DNA of 64,000 nt from Paenibacillus xylanexedens. Lineage in GTDB: Bacteria > Bacillota > Bacilli > Paenibacillales > Paenibacillaceae. The notes under the pieces are model-generated. The model had not been told where the DNA came from and did no database searches. It saw nothing but the letters and a program-made list of their open reading frames with translations. This document shows, in pieces, positions 8,712 to 22,639 of this stretch. Location of the stretch: positions 1,054,001-1,118,000 of the forward strand of contig NZ_VEBF01000001.1 in the NCBI RefSeq assembly GCF_007676705.1, written 5' to 3'. Both the position numbers and the translations under genes were made by a program. Positions within the stretch are counted from its first letter, which is position 1. Every line of letters begins with the position of its first letter.

Positions 8712-8907
8712 CCCGCAACTTTCGACTCACGTAACTCATACTCTTCCGCACTAATCAATATTATTCGGGCCCGCGAGCCTCGTTCCGATCGCCGGGACTC
8801 CTAATCCAAGTAAAGATGGATTTACGATTCGTCAGAGACTTGAGTATTCATTGAACGAAGTTTCCCTGTCCATAAAGATGTCATTCCGTGCGCTTCATAT
8901 CCATTAA

Positions 8908-8952
8908 AAATCCTGCAGCATCCGGCGCTTCAAGCGCGGCGTTGCAGGATTT
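8908..8952 (-). terminator. Terminator of the 161-residue protein gene
   Basis: AAATCCTGCA and TGCAGGATTT make a 10-bp outer stem around an inner GGCGCTTCAAGCGC hairpin; minus-strand continuation is TTTTTAATGG. Confidence 0.85.
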
Positions 8953-8979
8953 AACTATTCATAGGAATTTCATGCGCGT

Positions 8980-9465
8980 TTATGACTCTACAACCATTGC
9001 ATCCGGCTTGGGTTTAAGCCATTTGCCTTCTTCATTAATAAAAGCCCCCTTGAAGCGGCCCATCTCCAATTGTTCTATCAATCGCTCCTCATCCATGACC
9101 AGAATCTCAGCCAATTGCCCCGAGGTGTAATAATCAGCAGGATTGTAATCGAGCTGCACAGGAACAGACGTATCATATAGTTCTTTGATCAGATTCTCAA
9201 AGGAATGCCGACCGAGATTCTCCATATCTCTATAAAACTGCAAATGTTGGGACACCATATTACGGAAAGATTTATTCTCCAGATGCATCCACAACGTATT
9301 GCAGGCCTGAACACTCATATGATTTTGTTCCACATCGTAAAATTGAACTTCTTCAATCTTCATGTATCTCTCCTGAAATGCAACGATTTTAATCAAAGGT
9401 ACATTTCGTTTACGCGACGCTTTCTTCAAATGAGCTCTAAATTGCTCATAGTTCATTACATTCAT
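8980..9465 (-). CDS. Uncharacterised protein with C-terminal helix-turn-helix
   Basis: 161 residues, function not recognised. The last 50 residues, from YYTSGQLAEILVMDEERLIEQ on to GRFKGAFINEEGKWLKPKP, have the layout of an excisionase/MerR-type helix-turn-helix with a small wing (xTSGQLAExLxV...GxFxGAxxxxGxW). The first 100 residues are helical, with aromatic and basic residues, and no known domain. ATG codons occur at residues 1 and 4; GGCAGGG upstream is a modest ribosome binding site. It has its own terminator and stands between the fru operon and the flavoprotein. A DNA-binding role is an inference. Confidence 0.75.
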   Translation of the reverse strand: MNVMNYEQFRAHLKKASRKRNVPLIKIVAFQERYMKIEEVQFYDVEQNHMSVQACNTLWMHLENKSFRNMVSQHLQFYRDMENLGRHSFENLIKELYDTSVPVQLDYNPADYYTSGQLAEILVMDEERLIEQLEMGRFKGAFINEEGKWLKPKPDAMVVES

Positions 9466-9547
9466 CTATTATCCCTGCCTTTAACATGTTCCAACCGACA
9501 TTTTACAACAAATTAGAGGCAAGTGTAACCTTCATCCTGTGAAAAAT

Positions 9548-9577
9548 AAAAAAACGTGCAGCATCAGATGCCACACG
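9548..9577 (-). terminator. Terminator of the flavoprotein gene
   Basis: CGTGxxGCATC/GATGCxxCACG stem with a two-base internal mismatch; on the minus strand it is followed by TTTTTTTATTTTTC. Confidence 0.75.
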
Positions 9578-9603
9578 CTCACTAACTTATGGAGTGTATT
9601 CAT

Positions 9604-11031
9604 TTAGCCGAGGGCACCACTTTTCACCCATGTAGCCGTAAATTCCTCTTCTTCATACGCATAGAATTGTTGCAGAATAACCTCCCGATCATCGAGGAAC
9701 AACTGATCCGCTATGGCAGAGACCAGTTTGGGCACCGCACTCTTGGTCCCCGATATTGCCGAGGCCGACAGACCACAACTGGCAAGTGCAGAGTAGTTGA
9801 ATACAAACAGTCCATGCAACGTTTTCTCACCCTGTTCGCTCCTGCTCGTCATCGCAAACCCGGAGCTCAGGTATGGATGTGCATCTAGTAATGCATTGCG
9901 ATGTTCTGGCGGAGCCTGATAACAGTCCTCCCAACGCGCGATGAATGGCTCCACAAGCTTCAGTTCAGGACGGAGAGCCGGATCACTAAGCAGACCCGTG
10001 CTAATAATCAGAAAATCAAACGTAAATGTTCCCTGTGCGGTATGCACAATCGCTCCATGATCGGATGCTTCTACACTTAGCCATGGAGAGTTCAAATGCA
10101 GCTCGAAACCAGGCCAGGCTGCCGCACGATTAAACGTATCATTGGTTGGTGGTTGATTGAATTTGAAGAAATGAGAGATCACTTTATATTTATCAGCAAC
10201 CGGAAGAGCGTGGTAACGCTCGATCATACCGGATTGTTCCATCTGACGAATGGGATTAACACTAGGCAGCTGTTCCCGCCGTACAAATACATGAGCTTCC
10301 GCCACGCCTGTGGCAAGGGCATAGCTCGCATTGTCAAAAGCAGAAGCACCACCACCAAGCACAGCAATTCTTTTACCTTTTAACCGATCAAAATCAATCG
10401 CTTCAGACGTATGGGCATACAACTCCCGAGGTAATCTGTCAGCAATCATGGAAGGTACATGCCACTCGCCGCCACCTTGTATTCCCGTAGCTAGGACGAC
10501 TTTGCGAGCAAGTAGGACATCCTTCTGAGTTCCTGCCTTGTTCACATGAAGTCGATGTATTCCGTACTCCATAGGCTCAACAAGCGTTAATTCTATCTCA
10601 TTAAGAACAGGCAGATTCAATACTTCCCGATACCACCGCAAATAATTCATCCAGTCTCTACGCGGGATCTTGTCTACCTCTTCCCAACCTTCGGGCCCCA
10701 CCTGCGCTTCCCACCATGAGCGAAAGGTTAACGAAGGAATACCCAGATCGATGGAAGTCAGATGCTTGGGTGTGCGCAAAGTAACCATACGCGCATAAGT
10801 CTCCCAAGGCCCTTCAAGGCCTGAGGTATTCTCGTCAATAACGAGAATATTAGAGATTCGTTCACGAAGAAGTCCAAATGCCGCCCCTAATCCACTCTGA
10901 CCTCCACCCACAATGACGACATCATAGACATGACCATCCGAATGTTCTCTTGGGCGTACCCAGTTCGAACCACCAAATGACAAATAAGCTAGATCTTTCT
11001 TCACACGTTCATTCAAAGCTTCCAAGCTCAT
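9604..11031 (-). CDS. FAD/NAD(P)-dependent oxidoreductase, flavin-monooxygenase-like
   Basis: 475-residue two-dinucleotide-fold flavoprotein. FAD site: VVIVGGGQSGLGAAFG near residue 39, with the acidic strand end VIDEN near 65. NAD(P) site: IAVLGGGASAFDNA near residue 222. A third element, DFLIISTGLLSDP near 332, matches the ATG-like motif of these enzymes. It resembles the pyridine-nucleotide-dependent monooxygenase group, but I do not see a complete Baeyer-Villiger fingerprint. It is monocistronic, with its own terminator. Substrate unknown. Confidence 0.88.
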   Translation of the reverse strand: MSLEALNERVKKDLAYLSFGGSNWVRPREHSDGHVYDVVIVGGGQSGLGAAFGLLRERISNILVIDENTSGLEGPWETYARMVTLRTPKHLTSIDLGIPSLTFRSWWEAQVGPEGWEEVDKIPRRDWMNYLRWYREVLNLPVLNEIELTLVEPMEYGIHRLHVNKAGTQKDVLLARKVVLATGIQGGGEWHVPSMIADRLPRELYAHTSEAIDFDRLKGKRIAVLGGGASAFDNASYALATGVAEAHVFVRREQLPSVNPIRQMEQSGMIERYHALPVADKYKVISHFFKFNQPPTNDTFNRAAAWPGFELHLNSPWLSVEASDHGAIVHTAQGTFTFDFLIISTGLLSDPALRPELKLVEPFIARWEDCYQAPPEHRNALLDAHPYLSSGFAMTSRSEQGEKTLHGLFVFNYSALASCGLSASAISGTKSAVPKLVSAIADQLFLDDREVILQQFYAYEEEEFTATWVKSGALG

Positions 11032-11313
11032 GATTCATCAACCCTTTCAAGGACACATATGAACTTTTTTTAAAATTATTTAATGTTAGTTTCTTGTTAG
11101 TTATATGAAGAAAATTCTGTTTCCCACTTGTAATCATGACATATATTAGCGTTATTATATGAGTTATCGGGGATGATTTGAAGTTCGCGGTAGCTTTATT
11201 GTCATCAAAACTAAAAATATCTAACATGCTTGTTAATTCACACGAAATCCTAACTGGGCGGTACCCTCTTCTTTGATGAGCTTTCTTCTAGATGGATGCT
11301 TTACAGAAAATAA
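11032..11313. other. Intergenic stretch without recognised content
   Basis: An A/T-rich gap between the flavoprotein start and the DUF896 terminator. It should hold the flavoprotein promoter; apart from that I see no conserved ORF, repeat or RNA. Confidence 0.5.
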
Positions 11314-11348
11314 AAAAGACAGACCAAGATGTATCCTTGGTCTGTCTT
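11314..11348 (-). terminator. Terminator of the DUF896 gene
   Basis: AAGACAGACCAAG and CTTGGTCTGTCTT form a perfect 13-bp stem with a 7-base loop; minus-strand continuation is TTTTATTTTC. Confidence 0.9.
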
Positions 11349-11360
11349 ATTAATGGAATG

Positions 11361-11600
11361 CTATTGGCCGGCCTGTTCACGGCGCTGCAATTTTTCATTA
11401 GTTAATTTCTCAGGGGTCACATCATGACCCAGCGGGTCCACAACGGATACTGCCAGCATGGTTGTCAGTACCTGACCTCGAATAGCCTGCAAATATTGTT
11501 TTCTAAGCTCATGCTGCTCGCTCTGTTCTGCTTTCGTCAAACCGACGCTGCTGCGTTGTTTTCGACTTAATTCGTTAATGCGTCCCAAAATAGGAATCAT
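11361..11600 (-). CDS. DUF896 (YnzC/UPF0291) family protein
   Basis: Small cytosolic protein, 79 residues from the ATG at 11600. The family pattern is IxRINELSRKQRxxGLTxxEQxEQxxLRxxYLxxIRxQ, followed by a variable tail; all of it is present. In Bacillus the YnzC relative belongs to the SOS-induced yneA operon, but here the gene is monocistronic and I see no clear LexA site. The ATG at 11600 is chosen because GAGGTGG lies 5 bases upstream; a GTG at 11609 overlaps that site. Molecular function is unknown. Confidence 0.9.
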   Translation of the reverse strand: MIPILGRINELSRKQRSSVGLTKAEQSEQHELRKQYLQAIRGQVLTTMLAVSVVDPLGHDVTPEKLTNEKLQRREQAGQ

Positions 11601-11713
11601 GAAATCCACCTCACTTGTTAGTCCAATTTCTGAAAGATATTTCGAATATCTTCAAACTAACTTATTACAACTTTGCGAATTTGTCCATAGGCACAGTCCG
11701 TTAAGAAGTATTT

Positions 11714-16964
<5,251 letters not shown>

Positions 16965-17009
16965 TAGCTTTGTGCGCACATTATTATTAAGCCTAAACAT
17001 GTCAATTGG

Positions 17010-17031
17010 TTAGTGATCAATCAATTACTTT
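17010..17031 (-). promoter_or_regulatory. TetR-type operator copy upstream of the collagen-like gene
   Basis: The 22-base element starting TTAGTGATCAATCAATTAC matches the element at 18032-18053 at 18-19 of 22 positions. It lies after the epimerase stop codon and about 120 bases upstream of the collagen-like gene start. Confidence 0.5.
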
Positions 17032-17053
17032 AATCTAAAAAATATATTCCCTT

Positions 17054-18007
17054 CTACTCTCCTTGCAGCTCTTTAATCGTCAAAGCAATTCCTTCTTCAA
17101 AAGAGGTTGCCACAACCGGGCCAATACGTTCCTCATACTTCTGTCTGCTCAAAACCAGCGGTTCCTCGGTCAGATATAACATTTCTACAATTTCTTTCAT
17201 AACGGGTACACCTAGTCCAATCAACGACAATCCCACTCTTCCTAACGCCATCACAGGTTTGTTTCTTCCCGCAACCTTCTGTGCCAATCGCACGATGTCA
17301 TGACCCGAGATGATCCCCGATCCAGGAATGTTCCAGTTCTGTCCATACGTCGTCTCTCTGCTTGCCAGCTCCACCACCATGACCGCAGCATCCGGTAAAT
17401 AGATGTACTCTCTGGGTACCTTCATATTCCCGATAAAAAAAGCCATCTTTCCTTTTGCTATCGCTTCAAGTGTTGAACCCAGATAGGAAGCCTGATTGGC
17501 CGTTGGGCCATAATAGTCTGGCAAGCGAACAATCATCACCTGAGCTCTGCTCCATCTTGTGCTGAATAACATCTGTTCATAGGCAAGTCGTGTCTTGCCT
17601 TTACGGGTATGTGGCTGTTTCGGATGTTCTTCCGTTACTTCCTTCATTTGTCTTCTGCCATAGGGATAGATTCCGTCTATTACAACCACGTTCAGCCCCA
17701 AGTGTTCTGCCGCCGTCATCACAGATTCGCCGAGCGGAATCAGCCTGCTCTCCATCTCGTTATAAGGCACATTCGCACAATGAAATATGACATCGGTACC
17801 CTGGGAAGCAGCAATAATATCATCCGACCGAAATGCATCTCCAACTGCGATATGCAGGTGATCCGGAGATCCCAATTTTACCGCAATTTGCTCCAGTTTT
17901 TGACGGGAGCGCCCAAATGCGATCGTAGAAATTCCTCTTCTAATCAATTCCTCCGTAACCGCTGCACCTGTTCCACCTGTGGCTCCAATCACAATAGCTT
18001 TTTTCAT
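17054..18007 (-). CDS. NAD-dependent epimerase/dehydratase family protein
   Basis: Extended-SDR protein of 317 residues with the N-terminal nucleotide-binding motif VIGATGGTGAAVTEEL and the strand-turn FGRSRQKL. The region around VVIDGIYPYGRRQ holds the Tyr of the active-site area, but the spacing to a following Lys differs from the standard YxxxK. It is most like NmrA/epimerase-type oxidoreductases of unknown substrate. The ATG at 18007 is chosen over 18031 because AGAGGT lies 9-10 bases upstream. Two copies of a TTAGT(T/G)ATTGATCAAT(T/A)ACT element separate it from the TetR gene just upstream in the same direction. Confidence 0.88.
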   Translation of the reverse strand: MKKAIVIGATGGTGAAVTEELIRRGISTIAFGRSRQKLEQIAVKLGSPDHLHIAVGDAFRSDDIIAASQGTDVIFHCANVPYNEMESRLIPLGESVMTAAEHLGLNVVVIDGIYPYGRRQMKEVTEEHPKQPHTRKGKTRLAYEQMLFSTRWSRAQVMIVRLPDYYGPTANQASYLGSTLEAIAKGKMAFFIGNMKVPREYIYLPDAAVMVVELASRETTYGQNWNIPGSGIISGHDIVRLAQKVAGRNKPVMALGRVGLSLIGLGVPVMKEIVEMLYLTEEPLVLSRQKYEERIGPVVATSFEEGIALTIKELQGE

Positions 18008-18031
18008 CGTATATCTACCTCTTCCATCCAT

Positions 18032-18053
18032 TTAGTTATTGATCAATTACTTA
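18032..18053 (-). promoter_or_regulatory. TetR operator copy 1
   Basis: TTAGTTATTGATCAATTACT is an imperfect 22-base dyad centred on TGATCA, 25 bases upstream of the epimerase start codon. Confidence 0.7.
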
Positions 18054-18076
18054 CCTGAAAATAATATAAACCATAT

Positions 18077-18098
18077 TTAGTGATTGATCAATAACTAA
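18077..18098 (-). promoter_or_regulatory. TetR operator copy 2
   Basis: TTAGTGATTGA-TCAATAACTAA is a 22-base palindrome with a single mismatched pair, between the TetR stop codon and the epimerase gene. Confidence 0.72.
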
Positions 18099-18126
18099 AA
18101 TTTAAAAAGGGAATTTCCCTCCCTCT

Positions 18127-18654
18127 CTATCGATCCTTCAGCTCCGGCATATCCAGTGCAGTAGATATATTACACAACATCCCGATCGCCAGGAAAATCA
18201 TTGTTCTTTTCAGCGGTTCAGCAATTCCTGCAACTGTGAAAGCTTCCAGTACCATGGTTCTTACATCACTCATGCCTTTTTGCATGGCCTGACGAATAAC
18301 TTCTTCCCGGATCGTTTGCGCCTGCATCTGAAGCAAGATTTCGTTCTTGTGAGATTCCAGAATCTTATCGTAGGCTTCAATGAGATCATTCTCCAACTGA
18401 TCTGGTGTCGCCTTCTCCACTACACTTCGAAACGATTCAATCACCCGAGTCCACGAGACCTCAAGTGCAGTTAATAATAGCGCTTCTTTGGTCTTGAAAA
18501 AACGAAATATATACGGTTGTGAGATCTGTGCTTTCTCAGCCACTTGGGCTGTCGTTGCACGATAATAGCCAATTTCCGCGAAGACCTCAATCGCTGCAGA
18601 GATAATATCATTTCGCCGGTTAATTGACGCTGCTGTATCCTTAGCCATGATCAT
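18127..18654 (-). CDS. TetR/AcrR-family transcriptional regulator
   Basis: 175 residues. The N-terminal TetR DNA-binding domain is typical: RRNDIISAAIEVFAEIGYYRATTAQVAEKA then QPYIFRFFKTKEALL. The C-terminal ligand domain is helical and unassigned. It is transcribed toward the epimerase gene 120 bases away, and near-identical dyads lie before both genes, which supports autoregulation and control of the epimerase. The ligand is unknown. The start at 18654 (ATGATCATG) leaves a choice between M1 and M3. Confidence 0.93.
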   Translation of the reverse strand: MIMAKDTAASINRRNDIISAAIEVFAEIGYYRATTAQVAEKAQISQPYIFRFFKTKEALLLTALEVSWTRVIESFRSVVEKATPDQLENDLIEAYDKILESHKNEILLQMQAQTIREEVIRQAMQKGMSDVRTMVLEAFTVAGIAEPLKRTMIFLAIGMLCNISTALDMPELKDR

Positions 18655-18668
18655 CCGTCCTCCAATAG

Positions 18669-18695
18669 TTAGTGATTAATTGATCAATAGCTTGA
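18669..18695 (-). promoter_or_regulatory. TetR operator copy 3, at the tetR promoter
   Basis: TTAGTGATTAATTGATCAATA shares both half-sites with the elements at 18032 and 18077 but has extra bases between them. It lies 15-40 bases upstream of the TetR start. Confidence 0.6.
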
Positions 18696-18753
18696 AGTAT
18701 AGCGAATACTATCCCTCAATGCAAAGGTATCGTGACCCTGTACAAAGCCAACA

Positions 18754-18787
18754 AACCTGCAGACGCTGGCTCAAGCCGCTGCAGGTT
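18754..18787 (-). terminator. Likely terminator of the FhuF-like gene
   Basis: AACCTGCAG and CTGCAGGTT give a perfect 9-bp stem with an inner GGCTxxAGCC hairpin; the minus-strand tail is TTGTTGGCTTTG, a weak T-run. Confidence 0.6.
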
Positions 18788-18883
18788 GTGTAGCTTGTCG
18801 ATCACAGATTCTATCCACTGGAAACCGAAGAGAACATGGATTGTCTGAAACAGATTCGTACCATGCGGTACAAGAGTGTCTGT

Positions 18884-19702
18884 TCACTGCTGGAGAAGTT
18901 TGCGCAATCGGGATTCCGAATCCAGCTTTGGACAACTGTTACAATATGCATGTGCGTGACTGCCGCTCCCAACCTGATATGCCAAACAACAATATCGGCG
19001 TATCAGGAACGGCGGTCCCTGCCACCCGGAATGTTCGAAGTGCTGTAGCTCATTGGCAAATGTACATGTACATGCATTATCGTTTTGCCGATCCAGCCAG
19101 AGGCTTTGATCTGCTTGAATCTTTGCAAGCCGTTCATCTGTCTTCCATATGCTCTGATCATTGATCATACGTGCATACAATTGTTGCACATTATGCGCAA
19201 CCAGAGACCACATGACCTTATCGCTCGCTCCTGTACCGACGGCTACCGCTCGCAGGACAGGTTCCAGATGTAGCAGCACTCTTTTCTTGAGCAAGCCACT
19301 CTCTGACCTGCGCTGAACAGGATCTTCAGCCTCCAGAGAGGTTCTCTCCAGCCGAGTCGCATATCGCATGCCACCTGCTCCATTCAATTCAAACCGCACA
19401 TCATCGTCTGCAATGCTAAGTATCGTATCGTATAGACTGAATGCTGAGATTACGGACATAACGAATACGGAGTAACGTTTGGCAAAAAGTGTACCGACGG
19501 CCGCACTTCCTCTGCCGCCCAGTTGAAGCCCTTGCTGCATAGCCTGTTCACGCAATATCGAGTTTCGTTTCTCTTCATTCAGCAGATCCTTCACACGGTA
19601 GGGATACTTGGAATCATCGCAATTCGCACGAATCGTCGTCACAAAAAATTGCTGTAATGCTTCCGTCATCTCTAAATAGTCATGTCTTGGATAACGTCTC
19701 AT
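18884..19702 (-). CDS. FhuF-like siderophore-iron reductase
   Basis: 272 residues. The C-terminus carries CC-x14-C-x2-C (CCLAYQ...YCNSC), the 2Fe-2S cluster motif of FhuF-type ferric siderophore reductases, which release iron from imported ferri-siderophores in the cytosol. The body is otherwise poorly conserved, as usual for the family. The ATG directly follows the stop codon of the binding-protein gene (TAG-ATG) with only a weak ribosome binding site, so translation is probably coupled. With the lipoprotein and AraC-type regulator it forms a Fur-controlled iron unit. Confidence 0.85.
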   Translation of the reverse strand: MRRYPRHDYLEMTEALQQFFVTTIRANCDDSKYPYRVKDLLNEEKRNSILREQAMQQGLQLGGRGSAAVGTLFAKRYSVFVMSVISAFSLYDTILSIADDDVRFELNGAGGMRYATRLERTSLEAEDPVQRRSESGLLKKRVLLHLEPVLRAVAVGTGASDKVMWSLVAHNVQQLYARMINDQSIWKTDERLAKIQADQSLWLDRQNDNACTCTFANELQHFEHSGWQGPPFLIRRYCCLAYQVGSGSHAHAYCNSCPKLDSESRLRKLLQQ

Positions 19703-20683
19703 CTATTGAATCATGTCTTCAACTTCGTTGATAATCTCGCTTCGCCCAATGGCTCCCCAGCCCTTAAACAACCAGAACGAGTCTGTCGTATAGACCTGAT
19801 CTGCCCCAACAGCAGGTACTCCCTTCCAGAGTGAGCTTGCATTGATATTGTTTAAATACTCATCGGCATTCGGGTCAATCTCCAGAACTACGAAATCAGC
19901 ATCCACATCTGCAATTTTCTCCATGGACAGGTCCTCACGTTGTTCGGCAGGTGTCACAGCCGTTGGCACAAATCCAAGATCATGATACAAAAGTGTGTTG
20001 GTTGGATGTCCTTTTGCCGCGTAAATTTGCAAGGTCTTCTCTCTTACACGCAGATAAGCCAACTTTTTTTGATCCAGTTGTTCGATCTCCGCCTTTAGTT
20101 GCTTCGCCTGCTGCTCTACCTCGACTATCTTTTCTTTTGCCAGATCCACTTTGTTGTACATCTCGGCAATGGTCAACAGATCCTGTGTCCAATACGTTGT
20201 ATCATTAGCATAATCCAGCCATTCAGTACCAAGTACAATCGTCGGAGCAATTTTCTCCAACTGATCATACGTACTCTCCGCAGTTCGACTCTCAATAACG
20301 ATGACATCCGGATCAATCTGAAGGATAGCCTCCAGGTTAGGACTGTCTGCCGACCCTACCGTTGGAACGCCGGCAAGCTGATCTGCAAGGTAAGGCAAAT
20401 AATCTCCTCCGTAACGAACTTCTACATTAACGCCTGCTGGTTTCTCACCAATCGTCAACATGTGATCGATGTAAGCAGCAGATAATACCACCATGCGCTC
20501 TATCTTTTGCGGTACAACCGCTGTTCCTTTAAGATGCTCAATCGTTTGCGTACCACTCTCTTCCACAGGTGTATCCTGTTGCGGAGGCGTTGCTTCCGTT
20601 ACTTCTGTGTCCTTGCCACATGCCGTCAGAACGAGCATAAGCAGGGCCAACAGTATCATCGTTGCTGCTCTCTGTCTTACCAT
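19703..20683 (-). CDS. Iron-siderophore ABC transporter substrate-binding lipoprotein
   Basis: 326 residues. A signal peptide with lipobox LTAC at about residues 19-22 predicts a lipid-anchored extracytoplasmic protein. The mature part has the FeuA/FhuD-type binding-protein pattern: VPQKIERMVVLSAAYIDHMLTIG, NLEAILQIDPDVIVIE, and a long central helix with Lys/Glu/Gln. It should capture a ferri-siderophore for an ABC importer; no permease or ATPase gene is adjacent. Just upstream is a classical Fur box, and beyond it an AraC-type regulator that itself carries a binding-protein domain. Confidence 0.92.
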   Translation of the reverse strand: MVRQRAATMILLALLMLVLTACGKDTEVTEATPPQQDTPVEESGTQTIEHLKGTAVVPQKIERMVVLSAAYIDHMLTIGEKPAGVNVEVRYGGDYLPYLADQLAGVPTVGSADSPNLEAILQIDPDVIVIESRTAESTYDQLEKIAPTIVLGTEWLDYANDTTYWTQDLLTIAEMYNKVDLAKEKIVEVEQQAKQLKAEIEQLDQKKLAYLRVREKTLQIYAAKGHPTNTLLYHDLGFVPTAVTPAEQREDLSMEKIADVDADFVVLEIDPNADEYLNNINASSLWKGVPAVGADQVYTTDSFWLFKGWGAIGRSEIINEVEDMIQ

Positions 20684-20711
20684 TTGTAGTAAATCCCCTC
20701 TACTATTTAAT

Positions 20712-20730
20712 AATAATAATCATTATCACT
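20712..20730 (-). promoter_or_regulatory. Fur box of the siderophore-binding protein gene
   Basis: On the minus strand GTGATAATGATTATTATTA matches the Fur consensus TGATAATNATTATCA at nearly all positions, about 30-50 bases before the start codon. Confidence 0.85.
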
Positions 20731-20791
20731 ATAGTAGGGAAAAGCGAACAGGCTTACCATGGATTATTCCACTCTCTTCTCTTGCACAATA

Positions 20792-22393
20792 TCACCGTAA
20801 GGTAACCCCAAGTTGCTCTGCCACATATCGCATGGCCCACATGCGTCCGGTTGGACCCAGCGTTTTGAAGAAAATATCTCCTGCATTATATACATGGCCT
20901 TCTTGAACAGCCTTTAATGCCAACCATGCCCTGGATTGCTGTAATTGCCTCAGTTGAGCACGTGCCTCTTCTGTGGGATCGACCATTACAAACACATGAT
21001 CCGCGTCGTATAACTGCAAATTGCGAACTTTACTCTCTACAGCCCACTGTTGTTTCGGAAAATCACGAGGCAAATAAAATCCCAGATCATCATACAACAG
21101 GGCCCCTGTCTGGTTATTCAACCCATACATTCGATAGAAATGAGAAGTCACCCGGATGAACATGGCACTCTGTTTCCCCCACCTCGATTGAATGCGCCCT
21201 CGAAGAACCCGGCTCAGTTCAGCATGCTGTTCAATCCACTGTACAGCCTGTTCGGTGCGGCCCATAATGTCCGCCATATACAGAAGCCTCTCGCCAAAAT
21301 GGTTGGTGTGCTCCAGCATGGTGGTAGGCGCGATACGATGGAGGGAGTCATTTGGCTCCAAACGATCACTTGTAATGATTAGGTCCGGTTGGACTCGCCT
21401 CAAATCATCATAGTTCTGGTTGAAGCTATCCAGGATAAGTCCCTGATGACTGTGTGCCTGAAGCGCAGGTATGGCAACATGACGAGCCACTCTCTGACCA
21501 TAGGATAAAGCAGATACTGGCCTCAAACCGAGCGTTATCACATAATCGTCCAACCCGTAATACAAGGTCGCAATGCGATTCACTTTATTTTTCATATACA
21601 ACGTTGGGGCGATTCCTTCGTTTTTCTTGAAGACTCTGCTGAAATAGTGCTCGTCCTTATAACCCACTTGCTCCGCAATTTCCTTGATTTTATCTGAAGA
21701 AAATAACAGCTGCTTGGCCTTCGCCATACGTAGTTTCAGTATATATTCAATCGGGGTCATATTTAATTGCCGTTTGAATGTTCTTATAAAATGATTCACA
21801 CTAAGCCCTGCCATGCGGGCCATCTGATCAATTCGAATGTCTTCCATATACTGATGCGTCATATATTCAAGTGCCAGATCCATCCCTGCTACAGCTGGAG
21901 TTGCTTCTTTCACGTGCATCATTAATTGAATCAACAACTGATGCAAAAGATGTTTCCTGCGCGTCTTTTCCAAACTCGTGATGGAGTGCTTTCCACTCAC
22001 CAGGGTATCCATCATCTCCTGAATATCACGTGTATTGGAAGGAATATTAAGCTTGCCCGTCACAGGGAGATCAAATGCCTCGGTATGCCAAGCATTCCGA
22101 CGCCGGGTAAGTGTAACACAGGAAAATAAAATGATCTGATATCGGACAGGTGCTCCCATATCTGTCTGAAACTCCACATGCATGCCTGGCTTCAACAAAA
22201 ACCACTCGTCTTGAGACACCGTATGTACAACGTTATCCATAGACAAAGATCCCTTGCCAGCGATAACCCTGCAAATAGCGAACCTCTTCCAGATCCGACG
22301 CTGAACGGCCCCCGGATTGCTAGAGTAATGGCAGACGTGGACAGCAGAGAAATGTAGTTGCTCCAGTCGTTTGATCCAATCATTTTCCTCCAT
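20792..22393 (-). CDS. AraC regulator fused to a siderophore-binding domain (Btr-like)
   Basis: About 533 residues in three parts: an N-terminal cupin-like region (1-160); an AraC double helix-turn-helix at about 175-275 (IRIDQMARMAGLSVNHFIRTF, then IKEIAEQVGYKDEHYFSRVFKK); and a C-terminal periplasmic-binding-protein fold (280-533) with DDLRRVQPDLIITSDRL. This architecture matches B. subtilis Btr, which senses the ferri-siderophore in the cytosol and activates its uptake genes. The ATG at 22393 is preferred over a GTG at 22399 because of spacing from GGAGGTGA. It sits upstream of the lipoprotein gene and has its own Fur-like box. Confidence 0.92.
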   Translation of the reverse strand: MEENDWIKRLEQLHFSAVHVCHYSSNPGAVQRRIWKRFAICRVIAGKGSLSMDNVVHTVSQDEWFLLKPGMHVEFQTDMGAPVRYQIILFSCVTLTRRRNAWHTEAFDLPVTGKLNIPSNTRDIQEMMDTLVSGKHSITSLEKTRRKHLLHQLLIQLMMHVKEATPAVAGMDLALEYMTHQYMEDIRIDQMARMAGLSVNHFIRTFKRQLNMTPIEYILKLRMAKAKQLLFSSDKIKEIAEQVGYKDEHYFSRVFKKNEGIAPTLYMKNKVNRIATLYYGLDDYVITLGLRPVSALSYGQRVARHVAIPALQAHSHQGLILDSFNQNYDDLRRVQPDLIITSDRLEPNDSLHRIAPTTMLEHTNHFGERLLYMADIMGRTEQAVQWIEQHAELSRVLRGRIQSRWGKQSAMFIRVTSHFYRMYGLNNQTGALLYDDLGFYLPRDFPKQQWAVESKVRNLQLYDADHVFVMVDPTEEARAQLRQLQQSRAWLALKAVQEGHVYNAGDIFFKTLGPTGRMWAMRYVAEQLGVTLR

Positions 22394-22480
22394 GCTCACG
22401 TCACCTCCCTGTTTGGATCGAACCCTATAATCACCTGATTAAACCATATTTTTTTGCCTTTCAGTTAATTATAGATAGAT

Positions 22481-22495
22481 TGATAACAATTCTCA
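22481..22495 (-). promoter_or_regulatory. Fur-like box upstream of the AraC-type regulator
   Basis: TGATAACAATTCTCA differs from the 15-base Fur consensus at two informative positions and lies about 90 bases before the gene start. Confidence 0.6.
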
Positions 22496-22639
22496 ATAAC
22501 ATAAATAATCAATATTAACTTATCTATTTGGACATCCTATACGGACTGCAATGTATATGTAGCGGGATAAAAGCGCCAGCATCAGCAACATTTTCTAACC
22601 TGTTGCAAAATCATAAAAGGCATGCTATATTAATTGAGC

